DNA from: Willaertia magna
Taxonomy: Eukaryota; Heterolobosea; Eutetramitea; Acrasida; Naegleriidae
Direction: 5' to 3'
Assembly: GCA_902984215.1 (NCBI GenBank)
Contig: CADWAF010003050.1
Coordinates: 1-25,460, forward strand
DNA: 25,460 bases
The notes beneath the pieces are model-generated. The model had not been told where the DNA came from and searched no databases. It saw nothing but the letters and a program-made list of their open reading frames with translations. Made by a program: the position numbers and the translations under genes. Position 1 is the first letter of the stretch, and every line of letters starts with the position of its first letter. This document shows positions 17,365-25,460 of this stretch, one piece after another.

Positions 17365-18954
17365 ATGATCGTAGAAACCTTCATCTATTGTACATTATTT
17401 TTCATTACTACAATTTCTGTAGCAATACTTGTAAATTATATTAAATACCTCCAACAATGTAACAAATATAAGAATATTCCAGGATCAGAGCAATACATAC
17501 CAGCAGATTTCTTAGAATTTATACCATCCTTTTTAATTCCAAAAACTTGGATAAGGTCCATTCCATTAGCTTTTAATGTTGAAAATCTATTAGCTAGAAG
17601 TAAACAATACAATGGTGTATTTAAATCAACATTTGGTTTAGCTAATATCACTTGTGTAGCAATTTCAGATCCAAACTTTGCTAAAGAACTAGCTGGTAAG
17701 GCACATAAGCATTTCAGTAAAGAACAAAGATTCGATATAGTATTTTCTGATTTGTTTAATGGATCTAATGTTTTCTCATCAGTTGATTATAACAATTGGT
17801 TAAGACAAAGACACGCAGTTGAACCTGGTTTCACACCAGAAACCTTACAATATGTCTCTAATGTTGTAAATGATGCAATGATCAAACAATTAATAGCTAT
17901 CATTCAAAAGTCACCAACTAAAAGAGATGTCATGACAGATTTTGGTAATTCAGCTTTAGATGTTGTTGGTAAAGCATGTTTTGGTTATGATTTTAACTGT
18001 TTAGAAAGTGATCTAGAAGGTAAAACTTGTGCAAAAGTACAAAACTTCTTAACCAATGCTAATCTATTTAGTTCTCTTCCAACAAAGTTTTTAAGACAAA
18101 ATTTAAAAGCAGGTCCATTGAAAAGTATTCATGAATGTGTTGCTGAATTTACTAAGGTAATTGGTGATATCTTAGAGAAAAGAAAAGCAGAAAGAGAACA
18201 AGATGTAGATGATAATGATGTTCTTTCATTACTTTTAAGAGCAAGAGAAGAAAATTTGGCAAGTGGTAATGGTAGTGATAAGAATGCAGCAAGTGAAATT
18301 ACTGATGAAGAATTAATTTCAAATATCTTTATCTTGTTAGTTGCTGGTCACGATACCACAGCACGTGCTTTAGGTTTTGCATTATATTTATTAGCTAAAC
18401 ATCCTGAAATCCAAGAGAAATGTTTTGATCAATTAACTCATGTAGATTCCTTAGATTATGACAGTTATAAATCTGGTAGATTAAACTTGATTCGTGGCGT
18501 TTTTAAAGAAACCCTTAGATTATATCCACCTGCAATTGGTATTATTAGAGAAGTTATTAAACCATATACTTGGAAACCAAGATATGGTGATAATGAAGTT
18601 AAAATTGAAAAGGGTGATTTATGTTTATTCTCATGGGTTCATTCACATAGAAATCCTTTATATTGGAAAGATCCAGAAAGTTTTATTCCAGAAAGATTTT
18701 TGAAAGGTGATAATAATGATACTATTGTTAATAATCCAACAGGTCATCCATTTGCTTATACACCTTTTGGTTTAGGTACAAGAACTTGTATTGGAAAACA
18801 TTTTGCTGAAGTTGAGGCAGTAATAACTTTAGCACATTTAATTAAAAATTTTAGAATTAAATTGTCAGATCCTAATTATGAAATGCAAACTGAATGTCAA
18901 ATAACTATTAGACCACTAAACACTTTATTAATTGATTTTATTCCAAGAGAGTAA
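17365..18954 (+). CDS. Cytochrome P450 (microsomal, conventional CYP3/CYP4-like)
   Basis: Encodes 529 residues without introns. Residues 5-25 are a hydrophobic membrane anchor followed by a Pro-containing PGSEQYIP hinge. The I-helix holds A327-G-H-D-T-T332 with the intact acid/Thr oxygen-activation pair. The K-helix ExxR is E382-T-L-R385 followed by LYPP, PERF comes before the haem loop, and FTPFGLGTRTCIGK has the ligand C475 with a conserved Arg two residues before it. All motifs are canonical, unlike the P450 at 782-2314, and the overall pattern resembles CYP3/CYP4-clan monooxygenases that act on fatty acids, sterols or foreign compounds. The substrate is unknown. The start context TAAACCATTATG is A-rich but lacks a poly(A) run, unlike most neighbours. 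A 17-bp palindrome lies about 60 bases upstream and could be a control site. Confidence 0.9.
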   Translation: MIVETFIYCTLFFITTISVAILVNYIKYLQQCNKYKNIPGSEQYIPADFLEFIPSFLIPKTWIRSIPLAFNVENLLARSKQYNGVFKSTFGLANITCVAISDPNFAKELAGKAHKHFSKEQRFDIVFSDLFNGSNVFSSVDYNNWLRQRHAVEPGFTPETLQYVSNVVNDAMIKQLIAIIQKSPTKRDVMTDFGNSALDVVGKACFGYDFNCLESDLEGKTCAKVQNFLTNANLFSSLPTKFLRQNLKAGPLKSIHECVAEFTKVIGDILEKRKAEREQDVDDNDVLSLLLRAREENLASGNGSDKNAASEITDEELISNIFILLVAGHDTTARALGFALYLLAKHPEIQEKCFDQLTHVDSLDYDSYKSGRLNLIRGVFKETLRLYPPAIGIIREVIKPYTWKPRYGDNEVKIEKGDLCLFSWVHSHRNPLYWKDPESFIPERFLKGDNNDTIVNNPTGHPFAYTPFGLGTRTCIGKHFAEVEAVITLAHLIKNFRIKLSDPNYEMQTECQITIRPLNTLLIDFIPRE

Positions 18955-19130
18955 AGAGAATGATTTTAAAGAGTTTTATTATCCAAAATCATGATTTTGT
19001 AACAATTTTGTAAATAAATTTTGTAGAGTAAGGCACTAATAACCAAAAACTTATTTTCTAAACTATTCCAAACGTTTATGCCTTTGAAATATCTTGTTGT
19101 AATTTTAACAATCAACCTTATCGAAAAAAA

Positions 19131-20323
19131 ATGAAAAGATCCACAAATTACAGCGATTCAGAGCTCCAGGTAAAGAAAGTAAAAGGAAGTTATTTCACAA
19201 CTGTTCCTTCTTTTATTTCAGATCAAAATTTTGATATTAGAGATATTATTTTAGAGTTTTTATCTTTAAATGAATTTCAATTCAATCAACTTGTAAATTT
19301 TTCTCACCTCTTTCAAGAGAATATAATAATTTTATTTATAAATCAAAATGTGCAATTTTATTACCTTTTTTAAATAATAAAGATGAAAATTATGATGATA
19401 AAATTAATTATAAAGAATTTTATGAACAAAATATTAAGAATACCATTATTGTAAATAATGAAGAAGATATTAAAGAAATTCTTCCTTTAAAAAGAAAAGT
19501 TGATTCAATTACCATTTGGGGAACAAGTGACCAACATGAATGGTCAACAGATGATGTTTTACCAACAAATAGTGAAGAAAAAGAGGAAGAAGGAGAAGAA
19601 GAAACAACAAAACCAAAAGATTTACCAAAAATTAGAAATGCAAACATCTCAAGTTTAGAGTTAAGTGAATTTTATATTGAGGAAATGGAAGATGGCGAAT
19701 CTGCGGTTGTTGATGTTATTCCAAAAGTACCTTGTCTAGAAAGGATTGAGTTGGATTCAAGTTTTAGTTCTTTTAGTGATCTTTTATTGGATACAATTGC
19801 TGATAATATTTGTAGATATAATTTACAATTTATTACAATTACTGGTCAACCTGGTGAAGGACAAGATAGAGGTTTACAAAATATAAAAGATGAAGGATTA
19901 GAAAATCTTTGTAAAAATTGTATTAATTTAAAACATATTGAATTTGATGAATGTTTATTTTTAGAAGGAAAGAATATTTTAACATGTTTAAAATATATTT
20001 CTGAAAGAATTGTAAACTTTAGTATTTGTACTTTCCATTCCTACACAAATGAAGGACCAAGTGAAGGTGATTTCAAATTGGAAAATGGTAAATTAGGATT
20101 TGAATTAAAGAATTTAGAAAAATTTGTTGTTGATTTCACTGGAATAACATATGAATTTGTGGAGGAGTTAGTTAAGGCATCCCCTAAATTAGGATACGTT
20201 TCCTTGTCAAAGAAATCAAAGGCATTGAATGGTAGTAGTGAAGAAAAGAAAGTATTGAACTTGTTAAAGGAAAAGGGAATTGAATTCCAATACTTTGATG
20301 TTGAACAAGAACAAGATTATTGA
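19131..20323 (+). pseudogene. F-box-like/LRR protein with an apparent one-base frameshift
   Basis: The frame starting at 19131 (ATG after seven A's) gives a basic lead, then an F-box-like start (FDIRDIILEFLSLNEF) but closes at 19371-19373. A second frame is open upstream of 19300 and runs to 20323, starting with an F-box-like tail (SREYNNFIYKSKCAILLPFL). Restoring one T in the T5 run at 19298-19302 would join them into about 397 residues. The second part has an acidic linker (about residues 145-160) and then leucine-rich repeats (CLERIELDSS, NLCKNCINLKHIEFDEC, LKNLEKFVVDF, LVKASPKLGYVSL), a layout of F-box/LRR proteins that present substrates to SCF ubiquitin ligase. It may be an assembly error, a true pseudogene, or a spliced gene: GTAAAT at 19293 and AAG at 19438 would remove 146 nt and also keep the frame, but delete half of the F-box. 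It ends 16 bp from calcineurin, convergent. Confidence 0.65.
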
Positions 20324-20339
20324 AGTACTATTAATTTAT

Positions 20340-22104
20340 TTAATTTTCCAAAACCATCTTATTATCTTCCTCTAAATCTTCAACCTTAATTTCAGGTTTC
20401 TTTAATGGTGCATTTAAGTCTCTAATAATTTCAGAATCAGTTCTTTTGAATTTTCTTGGTGGATTGCTTTCTCTTTCCTTTTTATAAGTTTGTGGTATCT
20501 TTTCATTAGGTTCATCTAACTTTCTAGCAGTTTCAAAATCCATAATTGCATTTCGTATAGCATTTGGACCTTGTGACAATAAACCACGTGGTAAAACACC
20601 ACCAGCTAAACCTTTCAAAATAACAATACTTTCATGTTCTTCTCTTAACGTAGTGTACATTCTACATAATCTACCAACGCTTCTAATCTTTGCTTTTATT
20701 AAATCAGCTCTTTCTGGAGTAATACTTGTAGATGATGGTTGAATTTCTTCATCATCACTATCTTTATCTTCTTCTTCATCACACAAGTTAAGAATAACAT
20801 TAAACATATCCATAACCTTTTCTACAACGAATGGCATTGACCAATTAAATGTATTCATAAAGTTTGGTAAAAAGTAAGGATGAGCACTACAATTAAATTG
20901 TCTAATATTCATTAAATTATTTTGGAATCTAATAATTGCACCCTTATTATTATAAACATCACCTAAAATAATTATTAATACAAAATTATAATAATAATAA
21001 TACTTACAATAATTAGGAGCACTAAATATACAAATTACAGTTGGAAAACCAGTTGTTGGACCCTTTTTATATAAACGATAACCCTCATCTTGTGCTTCAT
21101 GAGCTCTAATTACAGAAAGTAAATTATTTTCCTTTAAAAAAGTATTTACTGCTTCAAAACTAAAAACATATGAACAACCTCTCAATTCATTATTCACATA
21201 TTCACTATCGGGATTAATTTCTTCTTCTTCATCATCCATAGGATCTGACCATAATAAATCGCACATAGGTCCATTACTTGGAGGTTCTCTATAACGATCA
21301 ATCTCATTAATATCATCTAATGTTTTTAATTCAGGAGATAAACCACCATGAACACAAATAAATCTACCATTTAATAATGCACCTAATGGTAAACAATCAA
21401 AACAATTCATAAATGCATCATAAATCTCTTCATTATATTTATATAAACATTCTTGTTTAAAATTAAAATAGGAACTTAAATGACGACATTCATGATTACC
21501 ACGAAGCATAAAGAATGAATTTGGAAAACGAATTTTATAAGAAAGTAATAAAAAGCATACTTCAGTACCGAAATAACCTCTAATAATAATTTTAATGTGT
21601 TAAAATGTTTTTAAACTTACCTATCTACATAATCACCAAGGAACAAGTATTTCACATCATTAGATGGATCTCCGCCAATTTCAAAAAGTTTAATTAAATC
21701 AAAGTATTGACCATGGATATCTCCACAAACTATAATCAATAGTAAGAAAAAAAAGTGAGATAATTAAACATACCTGTAATTGGATCATTTAACTGTAATA
21801 AATTAGGTTCTTCTCTAAGTATTTCTGCTGCTTTGGTAATAATTTTAAGTGCATCTTTATGGTTAACTCTTCCTTCTTTTAATAAATGTTTTTTTAAATT
21901 TTGTATATTAGGTAATCCATCATTTTCAAAAAGTTCGTTTGTTGGTAAATAGCTCCACAATGGTGGTGGTACATCTTTCATAACTCTTTCTGAAAAATTA
22001 ATTCCTCTTATTTCATCATCTATATAAACTGTTCTAGCAGTTGATTGAACGTTTTTGTTATCATTATTGTTACTCGAATCATTAGAAGAGCTAGAAGGGA
22101 TCAT
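20340..22104 (-). CDS. Calcineurin A (PP2B catalytic subunit), four exons
   Basis: Exons on the minus strand are 22104-21774, 21729-21621, 21579-21008 and 20962-20340; introns are 44, 41 and 45 nt, phases agree, and the product is 544 residues. The Ca2+/calmodulin-dependent Ser/Thr phosphatase signature is complete: G113-D-I-H-G, G142-DYVDR, R173-GNHE, then VHGGLSPE and [14 protein letters not shown]. The segment [24 protein letters not shown] precedes the catalytic domain. After it come the calcineurin-B binding helix ([19 protein letters not shown]), a calmodulin-binding-like segment ([20 protein letters not shown]) and the autoinhibitory element ([15 protein letters not shown]), so the enzyme should be Ca2+-regulated. 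The N-terminus is Ser/Asn-rich and the last 60 residues are Lys/Glu-rich. The 45-nt intron has no stop and divides by three, so a naive translation inserts 15 wrong residues. Start ATG follows nine A's. Confidence 0.94.
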
Positions 22105-22226
22105 TTTTTTTTATTTTTTTCTTTGGGGTATTTTGGATTTTGTGTACGACAATGAAAGAAGAAAAGCAATCACCGTCGACAACCACTGAAACAATTCATT
22201 CAAATTTGTTTATTGTTGATAGATAG

Positions 22227-24660
22227 CTATTGTTTGATTACTTTGGGTTGTGTACCATCTTCTTCAGTATTGATATCATCTTGTTTTCTCTTTTTGTTGA
22301 GTTGCTCAATTTCTTCTAATCCTAATAGTTGATTTTGAGCTGTGAATGGTTGGGCCATTTCCTTTAAATATTGCCTTGACGTACCAATTAACATATCAGT
22401 AGATAAATTTAAATAACTATCCTTAATTTGTTTTTGAATCCACTTAGGAAGCTTACTTCTCTTATCTGGTTGATTATATCTTTTATCTGCTAAAACCATG
22501 ATACCGTAGTCTGATTTATTTCTAATAACACGCCCAATACATTGAGATGCATGTCTTAATGCATCAAAGGTTAAGAAGTTTTGTTCTTGAATACCAAAGT
22601 TTTGTCTTAAATAAGTTAGTCTTGCCCTTAAAATCTTACTCTCTGTATTTTGGAAAGGAACACCAAACATTACAACACATCTTCCATAATGGCCATCAAA
22701 ATCGATACCCTCTGCTACTTTTCCTCTTGCAATACTGAAGAATATGGCCCCTCTTCCACAATCACATGCCTTTCTATAGTTATCTAGAGCTATTGCCGTT
22801 TCTGCAGTATTAGGGGTTTCAATAAATACTAATTTGTGATTGGTTATAGCGCTTAATAAACCAACACTGTTCCAAAATGTTACAGTTTCTTCCATATACT
22901 GGTAGGAAGTAAAGAAACAAACAATTCCATCAGGAACGTATTTTGATAATTCAGCTAACAAACTACCATAGTTTCTTAAAACTGAGGCATCATTTCTGAA
23001 TCTATATTTTGTTGTGACAGCTACTTGGTCACTTCCACGTGTTAAAATTAGTGGACAAATACATTCTCTAGTTAAAGTCATCTCTAAGGATTTGGAAACA
23101 AGTGGCTTGAATTTCAGTAATTTAGGATACATTTCTAATGGTGATAGAGTACCACTTGTTAAAACAACAGTACTAAATCTATTAAATACAGGTTTGCTTA
23201 TGGCCAAAGAAGCATCTAAGCAACTAAATTGCAAAACTGGATCAATGTTTAATGGAGTTCTAGGGTCATATGGTTCAATTATAATTACAAACCCTTGTTG
23301 ATAAGTACCAACAAGAGTGGCAAAATCCATTAAAACTCTTAATCCATTAAATTCGTATATATTTTTAATTTCTAGAGTATTCATCAAAGAAAGTAATCTT
23401 TCTGAACAAAATTTTAGTGATTTATCATCAATAGCAACATTGTCACTAACAGTATTTAAGAATTGATCTGGTAACTCATGAATAGTTTTCTTTACATCTA
23501 ATCTTTTTTGAATATGAACAGCAAAACGTTTCATAAATCCAACAAAATGTCTTGCTTTTCTTATATTACCAGGAACTGCTTCTTTCATAATATCACTAGG
23601 AAGTACAGGATTTGTTAATAAATCATCATCTGATCTTGGTCTTTCAGGATTAACATTAGAACTACCAACACCATAAGCCCCCAACCCTCTAACCAACCTA
23701 TCATACTCTTCTCTAAGCCTTTCACTATTTACTCTTTCCATTTCAACAATACGTTCATCCAATTTCTTAATATTAGTAAAGGCTTGTCCAACAATATCCT
23801 TGTCAATATTTATAGATAAGGCTTCAATACAAACATTATCTATATTGTGAGCCTCATCAAAAACTATAATTGAATCATTAGGTATCCCTTTAGAGATAAT
23901 TGATGAAATTTTAGGATCTAATAAATAAGAATAACTATAAACAACAATGTTTGCATATTCAATTGCTCTTCTCGCAAGAAAGTAAGGACACCAACCCTTT
24001 TTCTTTCCCCACAATTTTAAATCTCTTAAAGTATATACACCTGTAGGTAAGATTGTATCAGTTGGATTAGCATCTATAAATTGTTCATAATAATTACATA
24101 ATTCAATATCATCAACTATTATAGTTGACTTATTATTTGTTATTACAGGTTTAATATTTCCACCACTTTTTTCTATAGTTTCTTTTGCGGTATCTCTTAT
24201 CCATCCAGCTGTTAAGCTTCTACAAACACTATCTACTTGAGTACCGTCATGGGTTAAGTTCATACTTTTAGGATGAATACATAAATTCTTTCTACTACTA
24301 AGACCTATTCCGATAATATTTGCGTCAACGTATTTAGATCTATATTCAATTAAATTTCTTAATTCTTCAAGTACTTTTTCCATTTCGGGTACAGTTCTGG
24401 TACAATAAATAAGTTTTCTGCTTTTACCTTCTTCTGTTAATTGATAGGAAGTGATCAAAGAGAGTAAAGAAATTGTTTTACCAGTACCAGAAGGCATTTC
24501 AAGTAAACAATGTCCACCTTTTCTTAGAGATGTGTATAAATCTCTCATATATTCATATTGTTCGGGATATATTTTATCATACGGAAAATAAACATCTAAA
24601 CCATCCAGATTAAATCTGCCAAAGGTTATTTTTTTTATTTATGTCCTTTACTTACTTCAT
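22227..24660 (-). CDS. XPD: TFIIH helicase XPD/Rad3 (ERCC2), two exons, first exon five bases
   Basis: The first coding exon is ATGAA at 24660-24656; a 40-nt GTAAGT...GCAG intron (24655-24616) follows and exon 2 is 24615-22227, giving 797 residues. The join yields MKFNLDGLDVYFPY, matching the universal XPD start. As 5'-3' SF2 helicase of TFIIH it unwinds DNA in transcription initiation and nucleotide excision repair. Walker A is P43-SGTGKT with K48, the same number as in human XPD. The four Fe-S cysteines lie in KNLCIHP, SVCRSLT, IELCNYYEQF and GWCPYFLAR. Motif II is D255-EAH, and motif VI is QCIGRVIRNKSDYG. Compared with human XPD (760 residues) there is a Ser/Asn-rich insertion near residue 155 and a longer Lys-rich tail. 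Eight A's lie just before the start codon. Confidence 0.93.
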
Positions 24661-24734
24661 TGCTTTTTTTTATAAATTATTTATTTAAATTTTAAATTTT
24701 TTAAATGGAAAAATAAGCAGCCAAATAGTAAGGT

Positions 24735-24783
24735 ATTTCTATTGTTTTTTTCATTAAATCGTAATGAAAAAAACAATAGAAAT
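24735..24783. repeat. Perfect 22-bp inverted repeat with 5-base loop
   Basis: Bases 24735-24756 and 24762-24783 are exact reverse complements (start ATTTCTATTG, end CAATAGAAAT), separated by a 5-base loop AATCG. Each arm contains a run of seven T or seven A. It lies 74 bp upstream of the XPD start codon (minus strand), in the divergent spacer, and belongs to no coding feature. A 22-bp perfect stem this close to a hairpin would be stable as RNA or as a cruciform. Confidence 0.85.
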
Positions 24784-24939
24784 TTATATTTGGATGGAGA
24801 TAGAGAGTTAGTCAACACTTTTTATCAGAGTTGATAGTGGAATGTTTATTTATATGAAAGAAAGTTATTGTAAATTTTAGTTTTGTCTATAATATAATTA
24901 CTTATCGCGTTACAGATGAAGTAATTTACCATCATCTTA
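24784..24939. other. Divergent spacer between XPD and the AAA remnant
   Basis: Together with the inverted repeat and the bases back to 24661, this forms a spacer of about 280 bp. It is AT-rich and contains no protein-like frame, tRNA or clear TATA element that I can separate from background. It should carry the XPD promoter on the minus strand, and possibly that of the AAA gene on the plus strand. Confidence 0.4.
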
Positions 24940-25460
24940 ATGTACCACGCTTTAAATTTCACTATTTGCATTTGGTTCAATACTTATTTTACTTATCATC
25001 CATACACAAAACAAGGTGCAACACGTTTAATTCTTCTGGAGGAAGTTTACATTTTAAAATCTAAATATCAATTGTTTGACTGGATTATTATACTTTATTC
25101 CTTCAAATGAAAATAATAACAGTCTTTCCCTGACCTTTTATTTCCAAACAAGAACGATATAAACCATTGTCAAATGTCAGTAATAATAAGAGCAAAATGG
25201 TATTAAAGAACGAATCAGCTCATGAATTCTTTAGAGATTTATTAAAAGATTGTTATTATTTATATGATTTCAACAAGAGAAAAAACAATTATTTACACCA
25301 CTTATTATCATAACTCGGTAATTGCCTCAGTCAAAAAAGACTGTAATCCTTGATAAAAGCGTTTTTAATGATTTATAACAAAATATTAATGAGTTTATAA
25401 CTGGAAGAAATTGGAGAAGAAGTTATTTATTACATGGACTTCCAGGAACAGGAAAAAGTT
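24940..25460 (+). pseudogene. BCS1-like AAA ATPase, broken and cut by the window end
   Basis: Fragments occur in BCS1 order but in different frames. At 24940-25110, a 56-residue frame ends in ILKSKYQLFDWIIILYSF, like the BCS1 N-terminal domain helix. Near 25121, SLTFYFQTRTI fits the segment before the AAA domain. From 25198, AHEFFRDLLKDCYYLYDF fits the linker helix and closes at 25311. From 25331, KKTVILDKSVFNDL is followed by an in-frame TAA (25376-25378), then NINEFITGRNWRRSYLLHGLPGTGKS, with Walker A near 25436-25459. BCS1 is a mitochondrial inner-membrane AAA protein needed for complex III. The frame changes and the stop suggest a decayed copy or a gene with introns I cannot place; the AAA part is firm, the upstream fragments weaker. 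The rest lies beyond the window. Confidence 0.55.

Noticed and set aside
19170..19221. Intron GTAAAG...TTTCAG inside the F-box gene
   Set aside because: It has good-looking ends, but removing 52 nt shifts the frame and gives a stop within a dozen codons, while the unspliced frame carries the F-box-like helix.
25376..25378. TAA recoded as sense in the AAA ATPase
   Set aside because: TAA is the normal stop of most genes in this window, so a changed code is not supported; a mutation or splicing is simpler.
1..25460. CRISPR array, bacterial operon, viral or insertion-sequence genes
   Set aside because: None seen: no regularly spaced repeats, no transposase, capsid or polymerase-like frames, and gene order and introns are plainly eukaryotic.

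Overview
The window is nuclear DNA of a compact, AT-rich protist genome. Mitochondrial-type proteins are nuclear-coded, and Rab, calcineurin A, TFIIH XPD and Spt4 are present. At least thirteen short GT-AG introns (about 40-180 nt, most 40-70, usually starting GTAAGT or GTATGT) interrupt genes. Intergenic gaps are often only 16-120 bp, and Asn/Gln-rich stretches are common. A free-living amoeba of the Heterolobosea (Naegleria-like) fits best: coding and spacer DNA are both about one third GC, and RCC1/BTB and F-box/LRR proteins are typical. A dictyostelid is the alternative but usually has far more AT-rich spacers. This assignment is inference.

Layout. 1-2.3 kb: mitochondrial ribosomal protein bL20 and a CYP7/CYP8-like cytochrome P450. 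2.5-5.4 kb: a four-exon protein with a SAM domain and an LRAT-like (permuted papain fold) domain, convergent with a two-exon Dpy-30-motif coiled-coil protein. 5.4-8.6 kb: a spacer of about 0.8 kb, an Asn-rich disordered protein, and a four-exon Rab GTPase. 8.9-13.3 kb: a C45-type Ntn-hydrolase and two unrecognised proteins. 13.4-15.5 kb: a repeat-bearing, GC-elevated spacer, an RCC1-repeat protein whose BTB domain is cut off, and Spt4. 15.5-19 kb: a mitochondrial-type 3-oxoacyl-ACP synthase starting 24 bp from Spt4, and a conventional P450. 19.1-24.7 kb: an F-box-like/LRR gene with an apparent one-base frameshift, calcineurin A (four exons), and XPD helicase whose first coding exon is only five bases. 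24.7-25.46 kb: a perfect 22-bp inverted repeat, then a BCS1-like AAA ATPase fragment with broken frames, running off the window.

The genes do not form one pathway; this is an ordinary eukaryotic mix. bL20 and the 3-oxoacyl-ACP synthase serve mitochondria, and the BCS1-like fragment would if functional. Spt4 and XPD serve transcription and repair, calcineurin and Rab serve signalling and traffic, and two P450s plus the C45 enzyme serve metabolism. Exon joins below were made by hand from splice motifs, reading-frame phase and family alignment from memory; no search was run. The points most worth a second look are the SAM/LRAT-like fusion, the XPD micro-exon, the poly(A) tract directly before most start codons, the 24-bp divergent promoter, the RCC1-BTB truncation, the hairpin at 24.74 kb and the decayed AAA gene at the right edge.
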